Shown piece after piece: positions 45,081-53,044 of a stretch of DNA of 64,000 nucleotides. This DNA comes from MTP4 sp052056915 (GTDB lineage Archaea > Halobacteriota > Methanosarcinia > Methanosarcinales > Methanosarcinaceae). The stretch lies in contig NZ_CP195119.1 in assembly GCF_052056915.1 (NCBI RefSeq), forward strand, positions 1,922,001-1,986,000, written 5' to 3'. Made by a program: the position numbers and the translations under genes. The notes beneath the pieces were generated by a model. That model saw only the letters and a program-made list of their open reading frames with translations, had not been told where the DNA came from and did not search any database. Numbering within the stretch: the stretch's first letter is position 1; every line of letters begins with the position of its first letter.

Positions 45081-45616
45081 TGGGAAAAAAGAGAGTTTTT
45101 GTAAGTTTTCAATATGAAGAAGACAAACATTACAAATTATTACTTCAAGCATGGAATGCAAACCCAAATTTTGACTTCGGATTTAGCGATCAGTCAGTTA
45201 CTACACCAATAAATAGTGAAAGAGCTCCAACAATTAAGACTGGAATAACAAAAAAGATGAATGAGGCTACTTACTGTTTAGTAATTGTTGGGGAGCATAC
45301 CCATGAAAGTGAATGGGTAAATTGGGAAATTGATAATGCACATAAATTAGGATTGAAAATTGTAGCAGTAAAAATAGATAAATCATATGAATCACCAGCA
45401 TCCCTTTATGGAAAAAATGTTACATGGGCGATGAGTTATTCGCAAGACTCAATAATTAGAGCTCTAAATGAAGCTTCACAGAAAAATGTGGTGAAAGCTA
45501 CTCAAACAAATGATCTAAAGAAAGAAACTGCACGTTGCAAACGTTGCAATAGACCATTAACTAACCCAGAAAGTGTAAGATTGGGTTTGGGACCCTCTTG
45601 TAGAAAGAAAATCTAA
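45080..45616 (+). CDS. ThsB-like TIR protein with C-terminal Cys4 zinc finger
   Basis: 178 residues from ATG 45080, which overlaps the SLATT stop (TGATG). It begins RVFVSFQYEEDKHYK. A second motif is ATYCLVIVGEHTHESEWVNWEIDNA, with the conserved W-E pair, so it is TIR-like of the MTH538/ThsB type. The last 30 residues carry a CxxCxRPL ... GPxC motif (CKRCNRPL, then GLGPSCRKK), a DUF6011-like treble-clef zinc finger seen in other conflict proteins. The second TIR may be the real sensor or a second signal producer. AT-rich, like its neighbours. Confidence 0.78.
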   Translation: MGKKRVFVSFQYEEDKHYKLLLQAWNANPNFDFGFSDQSVTTPINSERAPTIKTGITKKMNEATYCLVIVGEHTHESEWVNWEIDNAHKLGLKIVAVKIDKSYESPASLYGKNVTWAMSYSQDSIIRALNEASQKNVVKATQTNDLKKETARCKRCNRPLTNPESVRLGLGPSCRKKI

Positions 45617-46065
45617 CTTATTTTAGATAAATTATCAGTTGGTTGGGAAAAGGAAAACTACGAAATGAGATGCTTCTGCAGAATAATATAATTCAAAAGT
45701 TATTATTATTATTATTATAAATGGTCCTTCGTTTCAAACTTCATATTCAAATTTAAGGAAAGCCGCCAGGCAAGCTGGCGGAGGCACCCTGCAATTATCA
45801 GAAAAAAATATAGATGGTTAATGAAAGCATTATAAATTCGAATCCTCACCAACCTGCACATAAAAGGAACAAAAAAACCCGAAAAAGTCGAAAAAGTGGA
45901 CTATCCGCCTGTGAAATTAAAAAAATCATATTCAGGACATGCGACATGAAACTCGTAACCACATGTCCTTTTGCTAAGAAGTTTTCCGTTTGGCGATAGT
46001 TTTTTCAGGACTTTGGCACTTATCGCCTAATTCAATTAAAGTACTATTTGGGAACCGGTAGTGAA
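45617..46065. other. Intergenic, with a GC-rich hairpin
   Basis: AT-rich DNA containing an ATT microsatellite (about 45700-45718) and one striking GC-rich hairpin: CCGCCAG (45763-45769), GCAAG, CTGGCGG (45775-45781). It might end the TIR-SLATT-TIR transcript or be an element end. The short frame 45814-45999 looks fortuitous. Confidence 0.5.
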
Positions 46066-46248
46066 TTAGAGTTTATGCCCGGATTTTTGTTCGCAAATAA
46101 TTGCATCCCAGTATTTTTCTACTCTTTCTGCAGCAATCATAGCTCCTGTGACTTTAATGTCCTCGTTTATTACTCTACAATGAGTGGGGCATAGATTTTC
46201 TTCGTACTCGGGACATTGACTGCATTCTCTGTAACATAAAAATTCCAT
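46066..46248 (-). CDS. Small Cys-rich protein
   Basis: 60 residues with six Cys: LCYRECSQCPEYEENLC, then THC and IIC. This could bind a metal or cluster. GGAG lies 9 nt before the ATG, and AT-rich promoter-like sequence (TTTATAATG) is further upstream. I do not recognise the family. It lies at the far end of the AT-rich island. Confidence 0.55.
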   Translation of the reverse strand: MEFLCYRECSQCPEYEENLCPTHCRVINEDIKVTGAMIAAERVEKYWDAIICEQKSGHKL

Positions 46249-46801
46249 TACACTAACTCCGCAGGGTTTTTTAAATTATGGGAAATATAATAAATTCAGT
46301 ATACCCACATACATTATAAATATGTTCATTTATATTCAAAACTTTTTATACAAGACGGAGGGATACCCTCTGGAGAAAAACCTATTAAACCCCTTCCAAT
46401 CTTCCGGATCTTCCTTAATTAAGGCAACATATCCGAATCCTCGCCCAGCCCGCAGATTCTCAAGGAAAGAAAAAACGATGCTTGAAATTAGAAACCTGAA
46501 GTGAAAAAAAGCTTGATATAGGGGTGATCCACAAGGATTTTCCACAATTGAATGAAGTCCCGTACCCATCAAGTTGTACGGCTTCCTCATCCTTTGCTTC
46601 TCTACCCCTATGGATCAACAAGTAATATGTGGCGAATAATATAAAAGAATGACTATAGAATATCGATTTCTTCAATTAGTTTTGTTATTTTGCGGAGCGT
46701 GGGCTCCCATGATAAGGGCAAAAACATATTCGATAAAATCCCAATTATATAAACAAAGAGCAACTATATTCTCAGGGAAATAGTTTCTGGAAAATATTCC
46801 T
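46249..46801. other. Intergenic with inverted-repeat traces
   Basis: ATAGGGGT (46518-46525) and ACCCCTAT (46604-46611) form an 8-bp inverted repeat, each followed by GATCCA/GGATCA. This may be a relic of an element end. The short frames here lack starts and conserved motifs. The promoter of the sensor gene should be near 46740-46760 (TTATATAAAC). Confidence 0.4.
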
Positions 46802-48400
46802 GTGGAGGGGGAAAGGATTAGTGCCTTATTGATATCCGAGGACTCGGGGCCTGAAGAACTTGAGGCGATAGCAGTTGCGTTGCATTCCCTGATAGGGCTG
46901 CCCACAACCATCCGCAGCCTTAATCGAAAAGGGCTCAGGCTGGAAGACGGAAAAATCCTTGACCGGGACTATACGGGGCCCGTACTCGAAGAGGTGCTCA
47001 GGACGGGCAGGACCATACGGGAGATCCCGATGGAAGGCACCTACAGGTGCAGGAACGTTGTTGTGTCTCCCATCTTCTCGGAGGAAGGGAAGGTCATTGC
47101 GGCAGTGGGGATAGTGGACCTGCTGCCCCTCCTTGAAATGCAGGAGATAATCAGGACCGTGATAAGCAACAGCCCTGCGGTGGTTTTTCTGTGGAGAAAT
47201 GAAGAAAACTGGCCTGCGGAGTTCGTATCGGAAAACGTGGGCAAGTTCGGGTACACGGCAGAGGACTTTACTTCGGGAAGGGTCCTTTACGGGAATATCA
47301 TCCACCCCGAGGACCTGAAAAGTGTTGAAGAGAACCTTGAAGAGCGGATCCAGGAAGGGGCTGTTGACTTCAGCATGGAGTACAGGATCTTTACGAAAGC
47401 CGGGGACCTGCGCTGGGTGAGCGAAAGGACTTTTATCCAGCGGAACCCGGAAGGGGAAGTAACCCATTTCCAGGGGATTGTCCTGGATATAAGCGACCGG
47501 AAGGAAAGCGAAGAGGCCCTCAAAAAAGCTCTTGAAATGCAGGAGTTGCTGAAGACCATACTCAACAACAGCCCTGCGGTGGCTTTTCTGTGGAAAAACG
47601 AAGAAAACTGGCCTGCCGAGTATGTTTCGGAAAACGTGATCAGGTTAGGGTACACGGTAGAAGATTTCACATCGGGAAAGGTGCTTTACGGGGACATCAT
47701 CCACAGGGATGACATAGGGGCAGTGGTTGAAGCCCTTGAACGCAACATCGCGGAGGAGCAGGACTCTTTCGAGATGGAATACAGGATCTTTACCGGAGGC
47801 GGGAAAATGCTCTGGGTGGATGAGAGGACCTTTATCCAGAGGGAAATGGAAGGCAAAGTGACCCATTTCCAGGGCCTTGTCGTTGATATCACCGAGATAA
47901 AAGAAGCCCGGGAAATGCTTGAAATCCAGAGGGAACTCGGAATGGCCCTGAGCCTCACCTGGAACCTCCAGGCCATGCTCAACCGGGTCCTGGACGACTG
48001 CCTGCAGATAAGCGGGATCGATGCAGGGGGCATATATCTCAAGGACGAACTCCTAGACCAGATAAACCTGGTGGCACACAGGGGAATTTCCCCCGAATTT
48101 AAAAAGAAGGTTTCCAGGTATAAGGCAGATACCAGGGAAGCAAAACAGATCTGGACTGAAAAGCCCATTTACTCCCTGGACTTTTACTCCGAAGAAATGG
48201 CTGATGCAATCAAGGAGGAAGGAATCACGGCAGTTGCCGTAATCCCCATGAAATACAGGGGAGAAATCATAGGCAGCCTGAACTTTGCGTCCCGGACCCT
48301 GGACAAAATCCCCCGAAATGTCCGCAACTTCCTTGAAAGCATCGCTCTCCTGGTGGTAAACCATATTGCCCCGATCAGCATCCAGGCAGAACTGTCATGA
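46802..48400 (+). CDS. DUF2111-PAS-PAS-GAF signalling protein
   Basis: 532 residues from GTG 46802 (a stop lies seven codons upstream). Residues 1-110 match the methanogen DUF2111 domain (LEAIAVALHSLIGLPTTIRSL). Two near-identical PAS domains follow at about 120-245 and 250-375; each has NSPAV(V/A)FLW(R/K)NEENWPAE(F/Y)VSENV, IIH, and VTHFQG(I/L)V. A GAF domain follows at about 380-525 (LNRVLDDCLQISGIDAGGIYL). There is no kinase or DNA-binding output domain, so it probably acts on a separate partner, as many Methanosarcina PAS/GAF proteins do. Soluble. Confidence 0.88.
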   Translation: MEGERISALLISEDSGPEELEAIAVALHSLIGLPTTIRSLNRKGLRLEDGKILDRDYTGPVLEEVLRTGRTIREIPMEGTYRCRNVVVSPIFSEEGKVIAAVGIVDLLPLLEMQEIIRTVISNSPAVVFLWRNEENWPAEFVSENVGKFGYTAEDFTSGRVLYGNIIHPEDLKSVEENLEERIQEGAVDFSMEYRIFTKAGDLRWVSERTFIQRNPEGEVTHFQGIVLDISDRKESEEALKKALEMQELLKTILNNSPAVAFLWKNEENWPAEYVSENVIRLGYTVEDFTSGKVLYGDIIHRDDIGAVVEALERNIAEEQDSFEMEYRIFTGGGKMLWVDERTFIQREMEGKVTHFQGLVVDITEIKEAREMLEIQRELGMALSLTWNLQAMLNRVLDDCLQISGIDAGGIYLKDELLDQINLVAHRGISPEFKKKVSRYKADTREAKQIWTEKPIYSLDFYSEEMADAIKEEGITAVAVIPMKYRGEIIGSLNFASRTLDKIPRNVRNFLESIALLVVNHIAPISIQAELS

Positions 48401-48527
48401 AAGACTGGAGAAATGAAGTTTACCTGCTTCCAGCTTTATTCCCCGAATTTGGAAGATCCCTTGCCCGGATTTGAATTAGGGAAGGGAACTTTACCTGAAC
48501 CGGATACTTACTTATCCTTTCCCTTGC

Positions 48528-49775
48528 TCACCCTCCCCGCATATTTTTCAGGATTTCCCGGAAAGCCGGCCTTTTACCGTACATAAGGAGGTAGGCCCTG
48601 AAAAGGCGGCTGGAGAATATGATTACGCCATGGATTGAGAGCATCAGGATGAAAAGGCTTGCTGCGATCTGGTAAAAAGGCACTTCCGTAGCCCCGATCC
48701 GGACCAGCATGGCGACAGGAGAGGTGATGGGAAAGAGGGAGAGAGAAACGGCAAGGGGACTGTCGGGTTTTGTGAGCAGGAGCTGCATGAAGATTATGGG
48801 AGCAGCGGCTGCGAAGGTGAAGATCCCGGCTACCTGCTGGCTTTCCTGAAGGGAGGAGGTCAGGGCTCCGACAGCGGCCATGAGGCTTGCGAAAAAGAGA
48901 TAGCCGAAGAGGAAATAGACCACAGCCAGGAAGAGCAGGAAAGGGTCCAGGCTCAGAGGAAGGGCATAAGAGGCTCCGAGAGCGACTGCAGAGATCCAGA
49001 CCACGATTTGCAGGAGGCCGACTGCACCCAGGCCCAGGACCTTGCCGGTCAGGAGTTCGGTAGGAGTTACGGAGGAGAGCAGGACTTCGATAACCCGGTT
49101 CTCCTTTTCTTCGGAAACGCCGCGGAGGAGGAATCCTGATGCAGAAAAAATGCTGAAGAAGAGGAGGAAGGCGGTGAGGAAGGGGAGGCCAAGGTCGCCC
49201 AGGATATCCGCAACGCCCTGTTCGTTGGCTTCCCCACCCTCCCCGATGTCGAACAGCTTAATGTTGACCGGGTCCTTGACCCTCTGGAGTACAACATCTT
49301 CAACCTCGTCCTGCAGGAGAGAGGTGACAACGATATCGGAAAGGTCTGCCGCAAGATTGGCCCTGGGCACGGGAACTCCTTTTTCGGAGACATAAAGTTC
49401 GATTACCCCGGCTTCCAGGAAGTCCTCAGGGATTACGATGTAGGAAGAGATCTCCCCGGCTCTAAGTGCCCGACTGGCTTCAGGGTTATCCCCGTACCTG
49501 ACAAACTCTATTGTCGAGCTTTTTTCCCCGAAAGGCCCCACCGCAAATCCTGCGTTTGTGACTTCCCCGGGAAAGTCAAAAGACCCTGTCATGTCGACAT
49601 AACCTACGCTCTGGTCCTCGGAGGGGGTCATACCGGCAAGCAGGGCAGGGGCAAGGGTAATCCCTGCCAGGAAGACCGGAAAAATGAAAGTCATGAAAAG
49701 GAATTCCTTGCGTTTCACAGTTTTCAGGAACTCGTGCCTGGAAACCGTAAACGCCTTTCCTGAGAATTTACTCAT
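48528..49775 (-). CDS. ABC-2 type permease, NatB-like
   Basis: About 415 residues. A first membrane helix (FLFMTFIFPVFLAGITLAPALLAG) is followed by a long extracytoplasmic region and a group of about five helices after residue 210 (FLTAFLLFFSIFSASGFLLRG, VVYFLFGYLFFASLMAAVGALT). This is the NatB/ABC2 exporter pattern. Start ATG 49775 overlaps the ATPase stop by 8 bp and has GGAGG 9 nt upstream. It is the membrane half of an exporter with the next gene; the substrate is unknown. Confidence 0.88.
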   Translation of the reverse strand: MSKFSGKAFTVSRHEFLKTVKRKEFLFMTFIFPVFLAGITLAPALLAGMTPSEDQSVGYVDMTGSFDFPGEVTNAGFAVGPFGEKSSTIEFVRYGDNPEASRALRAGEISSYIVIPEDFLEAGVIELYVSEKGVPVPRANLAADLSDIVVTSLLQDEVEDVVLQRVKDPVNIKLFDIGEGGEANEQGVADILGDLGLPFLTAFLLFFSIFSASGFLLRGVSEEKENRVIEVLLSSVTPTELLTGKVLGLGAVGLLQIVVWISAVALGASYALPLSLDPFLLFLAVVYFLFGYLFFASLMAAVGALTSSLQESQQVAGIFTFAAAAPIIFMQLLLTKPDSPLAVSLSLFPITSPVAMLVRIGATEVPFYQIAASLFILMLSIHGVIIFSSRLFRAYLLMYGKRPAFREILKNMRGG

Positions 49776-50775
49776 TGGCGTTGGCCTCCACCGTTTCAAT
49801 AAAGATCTCGTTCAGGGACGGGAGTGCCTGCTCGAAACGCAAGACTTCGACCCTGCGGACAAGCTCCTCCAGTATCTCCTGCGTCCCTGCACCCTCCTCC
49901 GGAAAGATCTCCACGAACTTTTTATGCTCTTCTTCGTGCTCCACAATTCTCCTGACCCCCGGGATTCCCATAAGCACGCTCAAAGAGTCCCCTCCTGTAC
50001 CGGCTCCTGCGCCACTTCCAACACCGAGTCCTGCATCATGCCCTGCTCCGTATCCCGAACCATGTCCCGAACCATACCCTGCGAATTCCACCAGCAGGGA
50101 ATTTTTCCCTCGCTCTTTCCTGATCCCTTCCACGCTGCCGTAAAGCACCCTTCTTCCCCTGTCGACCACCAGGATCCGGTCGCAGAGCGTCTGAGCCTGT
50201 TCCATCATGTGCGTGGAAAGGATGACCGTCTTCCCGGCATTCCTGTACTCGATAATCCTGTCCTTGATCGTCTTTGTGCTCACCGGGTCAAGCCCCGAAA
50301 AAGGTTCATCAAGGACTACAAGGTCCGGGTAATGAATAATTGAAGAAAGAAACTGAATTTTTTGCTGCATCCCTTTGGAGAGCTCTTCGACCCTTTTTCC
50401 CCTGTGCTCGTAGAGCCCAAGAGACCGCAGCAGGGACTCGGCATTTTCCCGGGCCTGCTTTCCTGAAACGTTCTTAAGCTGCGCCAGGTAGACCAGCATA
50501 TCGACAAGCTTTGTTTTACGGTACAGCCCCCGCTCCTCCGGAAGGTAGCCAATCCGGTCCTTTCCGGCAGGGTCCAGGGATGCCCCAAAAACCCGGATCT
50601 CCCCCGAATCGGGCCTGATAATGTCCAGGAGCATCCTGATAAGCGTGGTCTTCCCTGCCCCGTTTGGTCCGAGCAGCCCGAAGATTTCTCCCTTTTCGAC
50701 AGAAAAAGAGATGTCCCTTATGACATCTGTTCCCCCGAAGGACTTTGACACTCCTTCAACTTCAACAACATGCAT
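49768..50775 (-). CDS. ABC transporter ATPase, NatA-like
   Basis: The ATPase partner of the NatB-like permease, about 335 residues. Walker A GPNGAGKTT, Q-loop GYLPEERGLYRKTKLVDML, signature ELSKGMQQKIQFL, Walker B LVVLDEPFSGLDP, H-loop LSTHMMEQA. Close to residue 235 it has an odd Gly-rich stretch (GSGHGSGYGAGHDAG and so on) that is not typical of the family and looks like a repeat expansion. ATG 50775 gives the family start MHVVEVEGVSKSF; the frame opens at 50802. Confidence 0.92.
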   Translation of the reverse strand: MHVVEVEGVSKSFGGTDVIRDISFSVEKGEIFGLLGPNGAGKTTLIRMLLDIIRPDSGEIRVFGASLDPAGKDRIGYLPEERGLYRKTKLVDMLVYLAQLKNVSGKQARENAESLLRSLGLYEHRGKRVEELSKGMQQKIQFLSSIIHYPDLVVLDEPFSGLDPVSTKTIKDRIIEYRNAGKTVILSTHMMEQAQTLCDRILVVDRGRRVLYGSVEGIRKERGKNSLLVEFAGYGSGHGSGYGAGHDAGLGVGSGAGAGTGGDSLSVLMGIPGVRRIVEHEEEHKKFVEIFPEEGAGTQEILEELVRRVEVLRFEQALPSLNEIFIETVEANANE

Positions 50776-50865
50776 CCGATTAACTATATCCTCGTAGGGC
50801 AATAAAGTTAATTCAGTACGGAATACGAAAAATACCCACAGGTCAAAGTCTCCAGGAGATACACA

Positions 50866-51534
50866 ATGCTCCCGAAACTAATCATCCACAACAGTGTCAG
50901 CCTCGACTGCTCGATAAGCGGCTTCGAAGCCGACCTCGAACTCCACTACGGGACCCTGAGAAGCTACAGTCCCGATGCCATGCTCGTCGGCTCGAACACC
51001 GCAAAAACCGGAATCGAGCTATTCTGTGAAGAAATCCCCCCTGAAGAGGGATACGATTTAGTAAAGCCGGAAATCCAGTCCCAGGACCCACGGGCCTTCT
51101 GGCTGCTTGCAGACTCTAGAGGGACCCTGGAAGGGCTGCTGCATATCTTCAGGCGCTCCGAATACTGCAAGGACGTGATTGTCCTGGTTTCGGAAAAGAC
51201 CCCTGATGCATACCTCGACTACCTCAAAGAGAGGAATTACGACTTCATCAGGGCAGGGGAAGCCCATGTTGACTACCGGGAAGCGCTGGAAATAGCAAAC
51301 AAACGCTACGGTTTCAGGATTGTCGTTTCGGACAGCGGCAGCACGCTTAACAGCATTCTGCTGGAACAGGGCCTGGTAGAGAAAATCAGCCTGCTTGTAA
51401 GCCCGGTGCTTGTCGGGAAAACGGGGGAAAAACTATTCGGAAACCTTGAGAAGAGCGGAATCGGGCTTGAACTTGTGAAAAACGAAAGGATGGAACGAAA
51501 TTACCTGCACCTGCTTTACCGGGTTTTGAAGTGA
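50866..51534 (+). CDS. RibD C-terminal/DHFR-like reductase
   Basis: 222 residues of the dihydrofolate-reductase-like fold shared by RibD C-terminal domains and archaeal diaminohydroxypyrimidine reductases. Core: PKLIIHNSVSLDCSISGF, YSPDAMLVGSNTAKTG, RIVVSDSGSTLNSILLEQGLVEKISLLVSPVLVG. NADPH-dependent reduction of a pterin or flavin precursor is the family role, but no riboflavin gene is adjacent. The usual family residues are only partly present, so the substrate is uncertain. Divergent from the ABC genes. Confidence 0.75.
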   Translation: MLPKLIIHNSVSLDCSISGFEADLELHYGTLRSYSPDAMLVGSNTAKTGIELFCEEIPPEEGYDLVKPEIQSQDPRAFWLLADSRGTLEGLLHIFRRSEYCKDVIVLVSEKTPDAYLDYLKERNYDFIRAGEAHVDYREALEIANKRYGFRIVVSDSGSTLNSILLEQGLVEKISLLVSPVLVGKTGEKLFGNLEKSGIGLELVKNERMERNYLHLLYRVLK

Positions 51535-51630
51535 AAGGTGAAGCAGAAAAAGGGAAAGTAAGGAGGAAAAGGGAAGGAGGAAAAGGGAAAGTAAGGAGGA
51601 AAAAAGAAGGAGGAAAAAAGAATTTGGAAG

Positions 51631-51800
51631 CTGAAACTGAGAGCTAACTGAGAGCTATAACTGCAAACTGCAAAGAAATTGGAAGCTGAAACTGAGAGCT
51701 ATAACTGCAAACTGCAAAGAAATTGAAAACTGAAACTGAGAGCTATAACTGCAAACTGCAAAGAAATTGAAAACTGAAGTTGAAAACTGAAACTTCAGGA
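51631..51800. repeat. Direct repeats of about 43 bp downstream of the reductase
   Basis: The unit CTGAAACTGAGAGC ... ACTGCAAACTGCAAAGAAATTG recurs about three times (starts near 51632, 51687 and 51730), preceded by AAGGAGGAAAA-type low complexity. No coding sense. Confidence 0.7.
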
Positions 51801-51807
51801 TAGAGTC

Positions 51808-52230
51808 TTAAGAGGCAACTCCCTCGTGTACGAACTTCTGGTAAACAAACTCTGAGATTGCAAACATTGGAAGTTTTGAATATTTAATCAGCATGTGTTT
51901 TTTACCCTCAGGGATATACACCCCAATTTTTCCAGCCTCCTCAAGGGCATTATTGGCAAGGCTGTAAGTGTAAATTACACCGTCATCATGATATTCGGTC
52001 TTTTCACTCACAAAACCGGTTACAATCATATCCTCAAGAATGTCACTTAAATCCCAGGAATATGGTCCGTAATGATATTCATCGAACTGAAAAAGCTTTG
52101 GAAGCTCCAGTTCTTCCTGTCCGAGAAAAACCACCTTTTGAAGTTTGGTTATTCCTCTTATTTTTCCAAGGCAAGAGAGCAGTTCAATCAAAAACCACTT
52201 TCTTGAATCGAAGATATACTCCCCGTTCAT
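51808..52230 (-). CDS. YwgA/Panacea-like small helical protein
   Basis: A 140-residue soluble protein: ITKLQKVVFLGQEELELPKLFQFDEYHYGPYSWDLSDILEDMI. The LQKxVFL...F.F..Y.YGPYS pattern resembles YwgA and the Panacea (SocA-like) domains, which act as antitoxins or adaptors in some systems. That assignment is by pattern only. No toxin-like neighbour is seen. A plausible start ATG is at 52230; the ribosome site is weak. Confidence 0.6.
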   Translation of the reverse strand: MNGEYIFDSRKWFLIELLSCLGKIRGITKLQKVVFLGQEELELPKLFQFDEYHYGPYSWDLSDILEDMIVTGFVSEKTEYHDDGVIYTYSLANNALEEAGKIGVYIPEGKKHMLIKYSKLPMFAISEFVYQKFVHEGVAS

Positions 52231-52544
52231 AGTTATACGGATAAGCTATGTACGCAGGCTTTATATCATGTTCGCTTTTGTTCTGCTGCGTAGAAAAACA
52301 TTACCGTATCATTGATGAATAATTAATGTAGCCGGGAACATTGCTGAATCATTAATGTAAAAGAGCTCGAAGCATAAAGCGCGAATCCATGAGGGGCATC
52401 AGGAGAGAAGAAAGTGAACCCTGCTGTCTGGCAAGTGCGCAACACGACAGGGACACCCCATCTTTTCAAATTTTTCTAGGGAAACGGCCTGGAAAAGGGT
52501 CAAAATAAACTTTTTTAAGGAAAGCTCATGGAAGATAATTATAA

Positions 52545-52655
52545 TTCCGGAGTAACCTAATGGTAGTTACAGCCTCTGACCCATATAGGGGTCAAGATCC
52601 AGAGATAAAGCCGATATAATCTGTTTATTCCACCGGGTTTGGCGTTGTTCCGGAA
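52545..52655 (+). ncRNA. tRNA-like structured element, possibly an interrupted or decayed tRNA
   Basis: The ends pair as an acceptor-like stem: TTCCGGA (52545-52551) with TCCGGAA (52649-52655). Next comes a D-arm-like GTAAC...TAATGGTA...GTTAC (52552-52570), then hairpin TGACCC/GGGTCA (52577-52582/52589-52594) and a weak T-arm-like CACCG/CGTTG with one mismatch. There is no TTCGAAT loop and no sensible anticodon. It might be a degenerate tRNA with a large insertion, or an unrelated RNA. Confidence 0.3.
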
Positions 52656-52928
52656 GGAAATTCCAGAAAACCACCGTCATGATCATTAGTTATTAATTTT
52701 TAGAAAAAAGCGTTCAATGAAAAACTATATAATCCGGGGAGATATCAGGCGCGCAGACTCCCGGAGAAAAAAATGCCCGGGAAAGGATATTAACGGTGGA
52801 ATGTGGATACGATTAAAAGATTCCTTTATATTATATGTAATAGAGAGAACGGTTTCAGAAAAACAGCATCCGAAGGATGCGGAAATGAAAAACCTGCAAT
52901 CCCTTCAAAGTCTGGAAAAATATTAGGC

Positions 52929-53036
52929 TATGCATTTTTAATTACCGGACCCCAGTTTCGGAAATATGCATTTTTAATTACCGGACCCAAGCTTCGGGAA
53001 TATGCCCATTTAATTGCCGTGCCCCGGCTTTGGGAG
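52929..53036. repeat. Three 36-bp direct repeats before the Ehr-like operon
   Basis: Starts at 52929, 52965 and 53001. Each unit begins TATGC(A)TTTTTAATTACCGG, then CCC..GCTTCGGGAA; the third is less conserved. The AT-rich part resembles a TATA element, so the repeats may be a regulator array or a multiplied promoter. The last copy runs into the ribosome site of the first operon gene. Confidence 0.7.
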
Positions 53037-53044
53037 TGAATAGC

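Larger units (their letters stand above)
52231..53044. other. Intergenic with tRNA-like element and direct repeats
   Basis: About 800 bp without a credible gene. It holds the tRNA-like structure (52545-52655) and three 36-bp direct repeats (52929-53036) in front of the hydrogenase-like operon. The short frames 52717-52926 and 52803-53039 read partly through the repeats and lack ribosome sites. Confidence 0.5.

Noticed and set aside
45830..45850. Attachment site copy of the tRNA-Gln end
   Set aside because: Only nine bases (TTCGAATCC) agree; this is the common T-loop sequence and is not evidence for integration.
45814..45999. 61-residue basic frame downstream of the TIR operon
   Set aside because: No ribosome site, no homologous features, AT-rich intergenic context.
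46322..46504. 60-residue frame, ending like an ABC ATPase start (MLEIRNLK)
   Set aside because: It ends right after that motif and has no ribosome site or Walker motif; a chance resemblance.
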